The notes: a model not told the origin generated them from the letters alone. A stretch of DNA of 64,000 nt from Parvibaculum sp049671045 (GCF_049671045.1 NZ_JBATUH010000018.1:1-64000); one strand, 5' to 3'. Shown: positions 1 through 8,930, counted from the stretch's first letter. A program made the numbers and translations.

Positions 1-239
1 CGGCAGGCCATGCGGCCGCGGCGCTTCCGGGGCCGGACGGCGCATTGTCGGGCGACGACATTTCCGCCGCGCTCATCGCCGGCTCCAACCAGTCTTTCGA
101 CGACGACATGATGATCGACATCGCCCAGGTCACCGGCAAGGTGAAGCACTCCTCGGTGCGCAAGATCGGCGAACTCGTCTCGAACCACCCCGACGAATCC
201 ATTTCCATCCTGCGCAGCTGGCTGCACGAAACGGCTTGA
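1..239 (+). CDS. fliF: Flagellar M-ring protein FliF, C-terminal end (partial)
   Basis: Only the last roughly 79 codons lie in the window; the reading frame is open from base 3. FliF forms the MS ring of the basal body in the inner membrane, and its C-terminal tail docks the switch protein FliG. The visible tail has an acidic linker (DDD around bases 97-108) followed by the conserved helical end VKHSSVRKIGELV...SILRSWLHE, which is the FliG-binding part in known FliF proteins. The stop codon overlaps the region just before fliG, and fliG follows directly, so the two are probably translationally coupled. The assignment rests on this tail and on the gene order. Confidence 0.93.
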   Translation, partial: AGHAAAALPGPDGALSGDDISAALIAGSNQSFDDDMMIDIAQVTGKVKHSSVRKIGELVSNHPDESISILRSWLHETA

Positions 240-250
240 GGAACAACATC

Positions 251-1276
251 GTGGCAACCGCACCGAAGAAACAGGAAGACAAGAGCCTCAGCGGCCCGCA
301 GAAGGCGGCGATCTTCATGCTCGCCATGGGCGCCGACGACGCGGCCTCCCTCTGGGAGATGTTCGACGACGACGAGATCCGGGAACTCTCCCAGATCATG
401 TCGACGCTCGGCACGGTGCAGGCCGGAACCGTCGAGAAGCTGCTCGTCGAATTCGCCTCCAAGATGTCGGGCACGGGCGCTCTCATCGGCTCCTACGAGT
501 CGACCGAACGCCTGCTGTCGAAGTTCCTTCCCGAAGACCGCGTCAACCTCGTCATGGACGAAATCCGCGGCCCCGCCGGGCGCACCATGTGGGAAAAGCT
601 CGGCAATGTGAACGAGCAGGTGCTCGCGAGCTACCTGAAGAACGAATATCCCCAGACGGTCGCCGTCGTTCTCTCCAAGGTGAGGCCGGAGCATGCCGCG
701 CGCGTTCTCTGCCACCTGCCGGAAGACTTCGCGCTCGAAGTCATCACGCGCATGCTGCGCATGGAATCGGTCCAGAAGGAAATTCTCGACAAGGTCGAGC
801 AGACGCTTCGCGCCGAATTCATGTCGAACCTTTCGCGCACCAATCGCCGCGACGCGCATGAGCTGATGGCCGAAATCTTCAACAATTTCGACCGCCAGAC
901 CGAAGGCCGCTTCCTCGCCGCGCTGGAAGAGCGCAGCCGCGACGCCGCCGAGCGCATCAAGGCGCTCATGTTCACCTTCGAGGATCTCGGCAAGCTCGAT
1001 CCGGGCTCGGTGCAGACGCTGCTGCGCGCGGTCGACAAGAACAAGCTCGCGGTCGCCCTCAAGGGCGCCTCCGACACGCTGCGCGACCTCTTCTTCGCGA
1101 ACATGTCGGAACGCGCCGGCAAGATCCTGCGCGAGGACATGGAACTCATGGGCCCCGTCCGCCTCAAGGATGTGGATGAAGCCCAGATGATGATGGTCAA
1201 CATCGCCAAGGATCTCGCGCAGAAGGGCGAAATCCTGATCGCCCAGAACAATGACGAAGACGAACTGATCTATTGA
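251..1276 (+). CDS. fliG: Flagellar motor switch protein FliG
   Basis: FliG is the rotor protein of the C-ring. It binds FliF through its N-terminal domain and contacts the stator with charged residues of its C-terminal domain, generating torque and direction switching. The 341-residue product has the family length and typical segments: GPQKAAIFMLAMG near the N-terminus, the middle-domain EYPQTVAVVLS and LPEDFALEVITRM, and a C-terminal MFTFEDLGKLDPGSVQTLLR with charged torque-helix residues. I chose the GTG at 251 because GAGG at 238-241 is well spaced before it; an in-frame TTG at 236 overlaps the fliF stop and lacks a binding site. It is second in the operon after fliF. Confidence 0.95.
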   Translation: MATAPKKQEDKSLSGPQKAAIFMLAMGADDAASLWEMFDDDEIRELSQIMSTLGTVQAGTVEKLLVEFASKMSGTGALIGSYESTERLLSKFLPEDRVNLVMDEIRGPAGRTMWEKLGNVNEQVLASYLKNEYPQTVAVVLSKVRPEHAARVLCHLPEDFALEVITRMLRMESVQKEILDKVEQTLRAEFMSNLSRTNRRDAHELMAEIFNNFDRQTEGRFLAALEERSRDAAERIKALMFTFEDLGKLDPGSVQTLLRAVDKNKLAVALKGASDTLRDLFFANMSERAGKILREDMELMGPVRLKDVDEAQMMMVNIAKDLAQKGEILIAQNNDEDELIY

Positions 1277-1301
1277 GGCGGGCCGCGCATCGTTTGGCCG
1301 A

Positions 1302-1994
1302 ATGAACAGAATGAGCATGAAGCAGGCAGTCAAATTCACCTTCGATACGCGCTTCGACGACGGGCAACCCTCGGCGCCGCGCAACCCTGCGAAGGTGCAG
1401 TTCAGCGAGGAGGAGGCCGAGCGCATCCGCGCCGAAGCCTATGCCTCGGGCTTTGCCGCCGGCCATGCGGAAGCATCGGCACGCGCCGATGAGGAAATCG
1501 GCAACGCCATGCGCGACCTCGTCGCCAATGCGGCGAGCTTCCTTGCCGCGCTCGACGCGGAATGCATCTCGATCCGCGGCGAGGCGACGCAACTCGCGCT
1601 CGCCGTCGCCCGCAAGCTTGCCCCCGCCCTCATCGCCTCGCGCCCGGAAGCCGAGATCGAGGCCGTGCTTCGCGACTGCCTCGTGCATCTGAACCGCGAG
1701 CCGCACATCGTTCTTCGTGTCGCCGACACGCTGATGGAACGCCTGAAGGAGACCGTCGAGCGCATGGCGCGCGAACGCGGCCTCGATGGTCGCATCATCC
1801 TCATCGGCCAGAACGACGTCGCCGAGGGCGATTGCCTCGTCGAATGGGCCGATGGTGGCGTGGTGCGCTCGCGCCAGGAGCTCGAACAGGAAATCGTCGA
1901 AGTCACGACCCGCTACATCGAAACGCTGTCTGGCCGGCGCAATGCGGAACAGCGCCTCGCCATGTCCGAAACGCCGAAGCAGAACGCACTCTAG
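1302..1994 (+). CDS. fliH: FliH/FlbE-type flagellar export regulator
   Basis: This 230-residue protein lies between fliG and fliN, exactly where Caulobacter has flbE (its fliH equivalent). FliH binds the export ATPase FliI, holds it inactive and docks it at the C-ring. The sequence shows an acidic, helical middle with small-residue spacing (AYASGFAAGHAEASARADEEIG, around residues 45-66), typical of the GxxxG-like helix of FliH, followed by a conserved region with LALAVARKLAP and a C-terminal domain resembling the V-ATPase E-subunit fold. Sequence similarity in this family is low, so position carries much of the call. Alternative in-frame ATGs lie at 1311 and 1317. Confidence 0.8.
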   Translation: MNRMSMKQAVKFTFDTRFDDGQPSAPRNPAKVQFSEEEAERIRAEAYASGFAAGHAEASARADEEIGNAMRDLVANAASFLAALDAECISIRGEATQLALAVARKLAPALIASRPEAEIEAVLRDCLVHLNREPHIVLRVADTLMERLKETVERMARERGLDGRIILIGQNDVAEGDCLVEWADGGVVRSRQELEQEIVEVTTRYIETLSGRRNAEQRLAMSETPKQNAL

Positions 1995-2003
1995 GAGCAG
2001 ACC

Positions 2004-2357
2004 ATGGCCGACCAGGATGATGAAATCCCCCTGCCCGATCTCGCAAATGCCGAGCCGCTTGCCGCCGAGGCGAGCCTCGAGGAAGAGGACGATGCCGAGC
2101 GCATTCGCATGGCGCAGGACCTCGAAGCCGTCTTCGACGTGCCGGTCAATGTCTCGGCCGTTCTTGGCAAGACGCATATGGAAGTCTCGAACCTGCTGAA
2201 GCTCGGCCGCGGCACCATTGTCGAGCTCGACCGCAAGGTCGGCGAAGCGATCGACATCTTCGTCAACGACCGCCTCGTCGCGCGCGGCGAGGTCGTGGTG
2301 GTGGACGATCGCCTGGGCGTCACCATGACCGAAATCGTGAAAGGCAGCGCGAGCTGA
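2004..2357 (+). CDS. fliN: Flagellar motor switch protein FliN
   Basis: FliN is the small C-ring protein that, with FliM, forms the lower switch ring and helps place export cargo. The 117-residue product has an acidic N-terminal tail and a C-terminal SpoA domain from about residue 40, with the usual signature VFDVPVNVSAVLG, LLKLGRGTIVELD, VNDRLVARGEVVVV and a VTMTEIV end. AGGAG at 1992-1996 gives a good ribosome-binding site before ATG 2004. It follows fliH by nine bases. FliM is not in this part of the operon and must be elsewhere. Confidence 0.94.
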   Translation: MADQDDEIPLPDLANAEPLAAEASLEEEDDAERIRMAQDLEAVFDVPVNVSAVLGKTHMEVSNLLKLGRGTIVELDRKVGEAIDIFVNDRLVARGEVVVVDDRLGVTMTEIVKGSAS

Positions 2358-2419
2358 AACTCTCGCGCCCGCCCGAACCTGTAACTGCATAAGAAAACAC
2401 TGAAAGAGGAGTGCGGCAC

Positions 2420-3793
2420 ATGCGCCTTCTGATCGTCGGAACCCTGAACGGCCAGCTCTCGACCGCCACCAAGATGGCCATGGCGAAGGGCGCCAGGGTG
2501 ACGCACACGGAAACCGCCGATCAGGCGATGGATACGCTGCGCGCCGGCCGCGGCGCCGACCTGCTGATGGTCGATGTCGGCTGCGACATCGCCGCCCTCA
2601 TCGCGCAGCTTCAGGACGAGCACATCTGCGTTCCGGTCGTCGCCTGCGGCGTCGATACGGATGCGCGCGCCGCCGTGAACGCCATCCGCGCGGGCGCGAA
2701 GGAATATATCCCGCTTCCGCCCGATGCCGAGCTCATCGCCGCCGTTCTCTCCGCCGTCGCCGATGACGGTCACGCCTTCGTGTTCAAGGACCCGAAGATG
2801 GTCGAGATGATCCGCCTCGCCGACCAGGTGGCGCCATCCGACGCAAGCATTCTCATCACCGGCGAATCCGGCACCGGCAAGGAAATCATGGCGCGCTATC
2901 TGCACAGGAAGTCGCTGCGCCGCGACAAGCCCTTCATTTCCGTCAACTGCGCCGCTATCCCGGAAAACCTTCTCGAATCCGAACTCTTCGGCCATGAGAA
3001 AGGCGCCTTCACCGGCGCGGTCGCCCGGCGCATCGGCAAGTTCGAGGAAGCCGACGGCGGCACGCTTCTGCTCGACGAAATCAGCGAGATGGATCTGCGC
3101 CTGCAGGCGAAGCTCCTGCGCGCCATTCAGGAGCGCGAGATCGACCGTGTCGGCGGCAAGGCGCCCGTCAAGGTCAACATCCGCATCCTGGCGACGTCGA
3201 ACCGCGACCTTCAGGCCGAGGCGCGCGCGGGCCGCTTCCGCGAGGACCTCTTCTATCGCCTCAACGTCGTCAATCTTAAGCTCCCGCCGCTGCGCGAGCG
3301 TCCGGCCGACATTCTGGCGCTGACGGAACATTTCGCCGAGCGCTATGCGAAGGCGAACGGCCTGCCCGTGAAGCCGCTCTCGCTCGAGGCGCGCCGCTTC
3401 CTCACCCGCCATCGGTGGTCGGGCAATGTCCGCGAGCTTGAAAACACGCTCCACCGCGCGGTCCTGCTGTCGACGGGCCCCGAAATCGACGTCGAGGCGA
3501 TCCGCCTCCCCGACGGTTCGCGCCTCGACGAGCCCGCGCCGTCCCTCGGCATCGCCCAGAAGGCCGCCGCCGCGGCCGATGCCGCAACGCGCAGCTTTGT
3601 TGGCCGCACGGTCGCCGAGGTCGAGCAGGACCTGATCCTGCAGACGCTCAACCATTGCCTCGGCAACCGCACGCATGCCGCCAATATTCTCGGCATCTCC
3701 ATCCGCACCTTGCGCAACAAGCTCAAGGAATACAGCGAATCCGGCATCGCCGTGCCCGTTCCGGGCGGCGAGGCGCGCCTCAACTTCGGCTGA
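2420..3793 (+). CDS. flbD: Sigma-54-dependent flagellar regulator FlbD
   Basis: FlbD activates sigma-54 promoters of late flagellar genes and represses early ones. The 457-residue protein has a divergent receiver (about 1-112), an AAA+ domain (about 125-360) with Walker A GESGTGKE at 148-155 and the sigma-54-contacting GAFTGA at 195-200, and a Fis-type helix-turn-helix at the C-terminus (ILGISIRTLRNKL). The receiver keeps an aspartate at position 52 but lacks the paired acidic residues after the first strand (IVGTLN) and has leucine in place of the usual KP lysine (YIPLPP). It is therefore probably not controlled by ordinary phosphorylation. In Caulobacter FlbD answers to FliX instead. ATG 2420 is chosen over GTG 2411 because AGAGGA at 2405-2410 fits it. 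Confidence 0.92.
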   Translation: MRLLIVGTLNGQLSTATKMAMAKGARVTHTETADQAMDTLRAGRGADLLMVDVGCDIAALIAQLQDEHICVPVVACGVDTDARAAVNAIRAGAKEYIPLPPDAELIAAVLSAVADDGHAFVFKDPKMVEMIRLADQVAPSDASILITGESGTGKEIMARYLHRKSLRRDKPFISVNCAAIPENLLESELFGHEKGAFTGAVARRIGKFEEADGGTLLLDEISEMDLRLQAKLLRAIQEREIDRVGGKAPVKVNIRILATSNRDLQAEARAGRFREDLFYRLNVVNLKLPPLRERPADILALTEHFAERYAKANGLPVKPLSLEARRFLTRHRWSGNVRELENTLHRAVLLSTGPEIDVEAIRLPDGSRLDEPAPSLGIAQKAAAAADAATRSFVGRTVAEVEQDLILQTLNHCLGNRTHAANILGISIRTLRNKLKEYSESGIAVPVPGGEARLNFG

Positions 3794-3835
3794 TTTCGCA
3801 AGAACGCCAATCGGGCATGACGGGGACTGGTTCGA

Positions 3836-5974
3836 ATGAGTAACGCGACTGTGGGGAATGCGAATTCCGGCGGATTGCTGGGCAGCCTCGGCCTCGCCGG
3901 CCTGACACCGGCCGGCATGCTCGGCAATCTTGCCAAGCGCGGCGACCTCGCGCTGGCCGTCGGCGTGATGACGATCATCGTCGTCCTCATCCTGCCGATG
4001 CCGGCCTTCCTGCTCGATTTCTCCCTCGCCATCTCGATCACCTTTTCGGTGCTCGTGCTGATGACGGCGCTCTTCATCCAGCGGCCGCTCGAATTCAGCT
4101 CCTTCCCGACCGTGCTCCTCATCGCGACGATGCTGCGGCTGGCACTCAATCTTGCCTCGACCCGCCTCATCCTCTCGCACGGCCATGACGGGACGGGCGC
4201 CGCCGGCAAGGTGATCGAGGCCTTCGGTCACTTCGTGATGCAGGGCAACTTCGTCATCGGCGTGATCGTCTTCTCGATCCTCGTCATCGTGAACTTCATC
4301 GTCATCACCAAGGGTTCGGGCCGCATCGCCGAAGTCGCGGCGCGCTTCACCCTCGACGCCATGCCCGGCAAGCAGATGGCGATCGACGCCGATCTGTCGG
4401 CCGGCCTCATCGACGAGAAGGCCGCGCGGCAGCGCCGCAGCGATCTCGAAAACGAAAGCGCCTTTTTCGGCGCGATGGACGGCGCCTCGAAATTCGTGCG
4501 CGGAGACGCGGTCGCGGGCCTGCTCATCACCTTCATCAATGTCGTCGGCGGCATCATCGTCGGCGTCGCGCAGAACGATCTCTCCTTTGCCGAAGCCGCC
4601 CACACCTACACGATCCTGACCGTCGGCGACGGCCTGGTGAGCCAGATCCCCGCGCTCATCGTTTCGACCGCGGCGGGCCTCCTTGTCTCCAAGGCGGGCG
4701 TCGAAGGCGCGGCCGATCAGGCGCTTTTCGATCAGCTTTCGGGCTATCCGCAGGCGCTCGGCATGTCGTCCGTCGTCATGGGCACCATGGCGCTCCTGCC
4801 CGGCCTGCCGATGATCCCGTTCCTCCTGCTTTCCGGCGGCGCGGGCGGCCTTGCCTATTACGTGACGAAGATGCGCAAGACGAGAGCGGCCGAAGCCGTC
4901 GCGATGGAAGAGGCCCAATCCAGCGCCGCGCCCGCCGCCGAGGAACCGATCGGCACCGCGCTCAGAATGGACGAGCTGCGCCTCGAGATCGGCTATGCGC
5001 TGCTGCCGCTCATCAACGGCAAGGACCACCAGAAGCTCACCGATCAGATCAAGGCGCTGCGCCGCCAGCTCGCGACCGATATGGGCTTCGTCATGCCGTC
5101 GGTCCGCATCCTCGACAATGTCCAGCTCGATGCGAACGGCTATGCCATCCGCGTCAAGGAAGTCGAGGCCGGACATGGCGAGGTCTATGTGAACCAGCTT
5201 CTCGTCATGGACCCGCAGGGCGGCCGCATCGAGCTTCCCGGCCTTCACACGACGGAGCCCGCATTCGGCCTGCCCGCGACCTGGATCGACGAGGGACTGC
5301 GCGAGGAAGCCTCCTTCCGCGGCTACACGGTCGTCGATCCGCCGACGGTGCTCACCACGCATCTCACCGAGATCATCCGCGACAACATGGCCGATCTTCT
5401 CTCCTATGCGGAAGTGCAGAAGCTCATCGACGAGCTCGGCAAGGAGCACAGGAAGCTCGTGGACGACATCGTGCCATCGCAGATCACGATCACGGGCATC
5501 CAGCGCGTGCTCCAGACGCTGCTCACCGAACGCATCTCGATCCGCGATCTGCCGACCATCATGGAAGGCATCGCCGAGGCCGTCGGCCACACGCAGAGCC
5601 TCAATCTCATCACCGAGCATGTACGCTCGCGGCTCGCGCGCCAGATCTGCGCGTCGAATGTGGATCGCGACAACATGCTGCCTCTCGTCACTCTCTCGCC
5701 GCGCTGGGAGCAGTCCTTCGCCGAATCCCTCGTCGGCCAAGGCGACGAGAAGCAGCTCGCCATGCAGCCCTCGAAGCTGCAGGAGTTCATCGCCGCCGTC
5801 CGCGACACCTTCGAGGAAGCGGGCCGCGCAGGCGAGGTGCCCGTTCTCTTGACGAGCCCCGGCATCCGTCCTTATGTCCGCTCGATCATCGAACGCTTCC
5901 GGCCGCAGACCTTCGTGATGTCGCAGAATGAAATCCATCCGCGCATCCGTCTGCGCACGCTGGGAACCGTTTGA
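3836..5974 (+). CDS. flhA: Flagellar type III export gate protein FlhA
   Basis: FlhA is the large ring-forming component of the flagellar type III secretion gate and receives substrate-chaperone complexes on its cytoplasmic domain. The 712-residue product has a membrane half with repeated hydrophobic helices from about residue 40 to 325, the FHIPEP-family segment RPLEFSSFPTVLLIATMLRL (residues 83-102) and a charged loop (GRIAEVAARFTLDAMPGKQM). A cytoplasmic domain follows a charged linker near residue 345 and contains conserved LIDELGKEHRKLVDDIVP and LTERISIRDLPTI. It starts 42 bases after flbD and is probably in the same operon. Confidence 0.96.
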   Translation: MSNATVGNANSGGLLGSLGLAGLTPAGMLGNLAKRGDLALAVGVMTIIVVLILPMPAFLLDFSLAISITFSVLVLMTALFIQRPLEFSSFPTVLLIATMLRLALNLASTRLILSHGHDGTGAAGKVIEAFGHFVMQGNFVIGVIVFSILVIVNFIVITKGSGRIAEVAARFTLDAMPGKQMAIDADLSAGLIDEKAARQRRSDLENESAFFGAMDGASKFVRGDAVAGLLITFINVVGGIIVGVAQNDLSFAEAAHTYTILTVGDGLVSQIPALIVSTAAGLLVSKAGVEGAADQALFDQLSGYPQALGMSSVVMGTMALLPGLPMIPFLLLSGGAGGLAYYVTKMRKTRAAEAVAMEEAQSSAAPAAEEPIGTALRMDELRLEIGYALLPLINGKDHQKLTDQIKALRRQLATDMGFVMPSVRILDNVQLDANGYAIRVKEVEAGHGEVYVNQLLVMDPQGGRIELPGLHTTEPAFGLPATWIDEGLREEASFRGYTVVDPPTVLTTHLTEIIRDNMADLLSYAEVQKLIDELGKEHRKLVDDIVPSQITITGIQRVLQTLLTERISIRDLPTIMEGIAEAVGHTQSLNLITEHVRSRLARQICASNVDRDNMLPLVTLSPRWEQSFAESLVGQGDEKQLAMQPSKLQEFIAAVRDTFEEAGRAGEVPVLLTSPGIRPYVRSIIERFRPQTFVMSQNEIHPRIRLRTLGTV

Positions 5975-6005
5975 GCGGAGGCGGCAAGCGGCGGAGTAGA
6001 AACAG

Positions 6006-7106
6006 GTGAAGCTCAGGACTTTCATCGCGGCGGACATGGCCGAAGCCATCGAGGCGGTGCGGCACGAGCTTGGCACCGAGGCGATCATCGTTTCGAGCTT
6101 CACCAACGACGCCGGAAGCATCGAGGTGACCGCCGCGATCGAGCCCGATGCCGGGCGGCCGCTGAGCCTCTTCGAACTCGAATCCTCGCTCGAAACGAGC
6201 CTCCGCGAGCGGCTTCGCACGGCCCCTCCCGAAGACCATCACCCCGACGCCGAACCTGCCCCCGCTCCCCATTCCGGCATCGCCTTCGACGAGGCGCTTC
6301 TCGCCCGCGCGCTCGACGCGCAAGGCGCGCCCGCCGATCTGCGCGACGGGCTGGTGGCGGCGGCCGCGACTCTCGACAATGACGACGCGCTGGCGGCCCT
6401 CGCCATCGCGCTCCGCGACCGCTTCGCCTTCGATCCGTTGCCCGCCTGCCCGCCTGCGCCCGTCATGCTGGTGGGCCTTCCCGGCTCCGGCAAGACCGTC
6501 ACCATGGCGAAGCTCGCGGCCGGCGCGGTGATCGAGGGCGTGAGCGTCGACCTCATCACCACGGATACGGCCCGCGCCGGCGCCGCGCAGCAAGGCGAAG
6601 CCTATGGCCGGCTGCTCGACCTCGACATTCGCTCGGCCGAAGATATCGACGGGCTCGCGCTGCTGCTCAACGAGCACGAAAGCGGGACGGCACCAGCCGA
6701 TCGCGCCGCCCGCCCCTGCTTCATCGACACGGCGAGCGTCAATCCCTTCGACCGGCAGGAATTCGCCGCGCTGAGGCGCCTTGCCGAAGGCGCGCGCTTC
6801 GCCGCCGACACCGAGCCCGTGCTCGTTCTTTCCGCCGCCGGGGACGCGCGGCTTCTCTGCGAAACCGCATCGCATTTCTCGAGCCTCGGCGCGCGCCGCC
6901 TCATCGCGACGCAGGTCGATATTTCGCGCCGCATCGGCGCTGTGCTCGCCGCCGCCGATCATGCGGGCCTCGCTCTCTCCCATATCAGCGTCACGCCCTA
7001 TCTGGCGCGCGGCCTTGCGGCGATGAACCCGCTCGTCTGCGCCCGCCTCATCCTCGGCACGCATGAAGCGCGCGCCGACGGCGCGGACGCCATGGCCGCA
7101 TCATGA
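6006..7106 (+). CDS. flhF: Flagellar biosynthesis SRP-type GTPase FlhF (divergent)
   Basis: FlhF is a signal-recognition-particle-type GTPase that sets where and how many flagella are built, working with FlhG. The 366-residue product starts with the FlhF N-terminal pattern (MKLRTFIAADMAEAIEAVRHELG...IIVSS). It has a Walker A GLPGSGKT near residue 155 and the SRP-type DTARAGAAQQ motif. Other GTPase signatures are altered: the DTAGR motif reads DTASV and TKLD reads TQVD. GTP hydrolysis or guanine specificity may therefore be reduced. The start is GTG 6006, 31 bases after flhA. Its position between flhA and flhG supports the name despite weak G-motifs. Confidence 0.85.
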   Translation: MKLRTFIAADMAEAIEAVRHELGTEAIIVSSFTNDAGSIEVTAAIEPDAGRPLSLFELESSLETSLRERLRTAPPEDHHPDAEPAPAPHSGIAFDEALLARALDAQGAPADLRDGLVAAAATLDNDDALAALAIALRDRFAFDPLPACPPAPVMLVGLPGSGKTVTMAKLAAGAVIEGVSVDLITTDTARAGAAQQGEAYGRLLDLDIRSAEDIDGLALLLNEHESGTAPADRAARPCFIDTASVNPFDRQEFAALRRLAEGARFAADTEPVLVLSAAGDARLLCETASHFSSLGARRLIATQVDISRRIGAVLAAADHAGLALSHISVTPYLARGLAAMNPLVCARLILGTHEARADGADAMAAS

Positions 7107-7140
7107 AGCCGGCAGCACCCTCTTCCAGTCAGGATTGCAC

Positions 7141-7956
7141 ATGTCTCACCCGCGCATGATCCAGATCGCTTCCGGCAAGGGCGGAGTCGGCAAGACATGG
7201 TTCGCGATCACACTTGCCGAAGCTCTTGCGGGCATGAACCGGGACGTGCTCCTCTTCGACGGCGATCTCGGCCTTGCCAATGTCGATGTCCAGCTCGGCC
7301 TTGCGCCGAAGCACGATCTCGGCTCCGTGATCGCGGGGCGCGTCCGCATAGAGGACGCGATCACGACCTACGAAATCCCCTCCGTGAGCGGAGCGGCCGG
7401 CGGCCTCAAATTCGACGTGCTCGCGGGCAAGTCGGGCTCCGGCGTGCTGAGCGCGCTGACCAGGACGGAGATCGCCGCCATCGCGCGCAATCTCGTCTCG
7501 CTTTCGGCGCGCTATGTCCATGTCGTCATCGACCTTGCGGCGGGCCTCGATCAATCCGTGCTGGCGCTCTGCACGCCGGGCAGCACCACGCTGGTCATCG
7601 TGACCGACGAGCCGACCTCGCTCACCGATGCCTATGCCTTCATCAAGCTGCTCACCCTTCAGGAGCCGCAGGCCGACATCAGGATCGTGGTTAATTTCGC
7701 CAATGATCGCGAACATGCCTGGCGCACCCACGCGGCGCTCAGCAATGCCTGCCGCAACTTCCTCGGCTTCAATCCGCCGCTCGCGGGCTTCGTGCCGCGC
7801 GACGATCTGGTGCGCGACGCTATCCGCCGCCAGACGCCACTTCTCTTCCGCCATCCGCAGGCGAAGGCAAGCGAGGCGGTGCGCAGGATCGCACGCGACC
7901 TCCTGCTCCCCCTGCCCGCTCAGGAGCCCGTGAAGGCGGCGCGCGGACAGGACTGA
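7141..7956 (+). CDS. flhG: MinD-like ATPase FlhG (FleN/YlxH)
   Basis: FlhG is a deviant Walker A ATPase of the ParA/MinD group that stimulates FlhF and limits flagellar number. The 271-residue product opens with IQIASGKGGVGKTWFAITLAE (deviant Walker A with the signature lysine of KGG), then LLFDGDLGLANVDVQLGL, the Walker A-prime region, and VHVVIDLAAGLDQS as Walker B. The C-terminal half fits the family although it is variable. I chose ATG 7141; an in-frame upstream ATG at 7063 would overlap flhF by 44 bases and add 26 residues unlike the family. A C-terminal membrane-targeting helix is not obvious. Confidence 0.88.
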   Translation: MSHPRMIQIASGKGGVGKTWFAITLAEALAGMNRDVLLFDGDLGLANVDVQLGLAPKHDLGSVIAGRVRIEDAITTYEIPSVSGAAGGLKFDVLAGKSGSGVLSALTRTEIAAIARNLVSLSARYVHVVIDLAAGLDQSVLALCTPGSTTLVIVTDEPTSLTDAYAFIKLLTLQEPQADIRIVVNFANDREHAWRTHAALSNACRNFLGFNPPLAGFVPRDDLVRDAIRRQTPLLFRHPQAKASEAVRRIARDLLLPLPAQEPVKAARGQD

Positions 7957-8107
7957 GCCATATTGCGCCGCACACGAATGATTTGCTGCAATGCGATCAG
8001 GGTGGACGCTGTCCCAAATTGAGCTAGTCTGTACTCCGCCTCGAGGCGGGTGACGGCATCCGCGTCGGGCGAGGGGGAATGTCTGCGTCGGGAAGTTGGG
8101 GGACGGA

Positions 8108-8428
8108 ATGCTTATGGACTATCTGAATCAGGGCCTCGCCCTGGCCCGCCAGGGCTTCGATACCGTGAATTCTGTGCAGGGCATTGTGATCGCGGTGATC
8201 GCGGCCGGGCTGATGCGGAACTATGGGCGCGTCATCGGCTGGGCGATCGGCGCGACGGTCGTGCATGAGGCGGTCAACATCGTCCGCAACATTCTCGCGC
8301 ACGACGCCAATCCCGTTCCGAACTTCGCCGATATTGAAGTTCTGAAACTCATCGCGGTTCGCTTCGTCGGCTATTTCGTCGCGATCAGCATCATCTACTT
8401 CGTCAGGCGACTGTTCTTCCGCAGCTGA
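8108..8428 (+). CDS. Small conserved-looking membrane protein, function unknown
   Basis: I do not recognise this 106-residue protein. It has two clear hydrophobic stretches (GIVIAVIAAGLMRN near residues 24-37 and IGWAIGATVVHEAVNIV just after) and a third at the C-terminus (FVGYFVAISIIYFVRRLFF), so it is probably an inner-membrane protein of two or three helices. A strong GGGGGA at 8098-8103 precedes ATG 8108; ATG 8114 is equally possible. It lies 151 bases after flhG in the same direction, just before the convergent yajQ, so it may belong to the end of the flagellar operon or be independently transcribed. Confidence 0.7.
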   Translation: MLMDYLNQGLALARQGFDTVNSVQGIVIAVIAAGLMRNYGRVIGWAIGATVVHEAVNIVRNILAHDANPVPNFADIEVLKLIAVRFVGYFVAISIIYFVRRLFFRS

Positions 8429-8444
8429 CGCGCCGCGCCGGGCG

Positions 8445-8930
8445 TCAATCGCGGAAGTTTTCGTACTGAAGCGGCTGCTCGATATCGAGCCCGCGCACGA
8501 ACTGGATCGCGGCCTGAAGGTCGTCGCGCTTCTTGCCGGAGACGCGCAGCTCGTCGCCCTGAATGGCGACCTGCACCTTCAGGCCCGATCCCTTGATCTC
8601 CTTGACGATGCGCTTGCCGAGATCCTTGTCGATGCCCTGCCGGATGGCGACCTTCTGGCGGACGCTCTGCCCCGCGGCCTTTTCCGGCTCCTTGTAGTCG
8701 AGCACGCCCGGATCGACCTTGCGGCGGGCGAGATGGCCCTGCAGCAGCTCATGCATCTGCTTGAGCTTCAGTTCGTCATCGGCGTTGATGGTGATTTCCT
8801 GTTCCTTGCGCTCGATCGTGCAGCGCGACCCCTTGAAATCGTAACGCTGCGCGATCTCCCGCTCCACGTTCTGGAGCGCGTTGTCGATTTCGCCGAAATC
8901 GGTCTTGGATACGATGTCGAAGGAAGGCAT
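8445..8930 (-). CDS. yajQ: YajQ family nucleotide-binding protein
   Basis: The 161-residue product matches the YajQ family in length and sequence: MPSFDIVSKTDFGEIDNALQN at the start, then QRYDFKGS, ITINADDELKLKQM, a KVDPGVLDYKEPEKA linker, VAIQGDELRVSGKKRDDLQ and the end DIEQPLQYENFRD. Family members bind nucleotides or RNA, and in Xanthomonas a YajQ protein binds cyclic di-GMP and alters transcription. I set the start at ATG 8930 because homologues begin MPSFDIVS; the frame stays open upstream to 9029. It lies downstream of fliJ on the same strand, 129 bases away. Confidence 0.93.
   Translation of the reverse strand: MPSFDIVSKTDFGEIDNALQNVEREIAQRYDFKGSRCTIERKEQEITINADDELKLKQMHELLQGHLARRKVDPGVLDYKEPEKAAGQSVRQKVAIRQGIDKDLGKRIVKEIKGSGLKVQVAIQGDELRVSGKKRDDLQAAIQFVRGLDIEQPLQYENFRD

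Noticed and set aside
1991..6220. Open frame of about 1400 codons on the minus strand opposite fliN-flhA
   Set aside because: It runs antisense to well-supported flagellar genes; long stop-free antisense frames are expected with high GC at third codon positions. Composition is arginine-, glutamate- and alanine-rich without recognisable domains.
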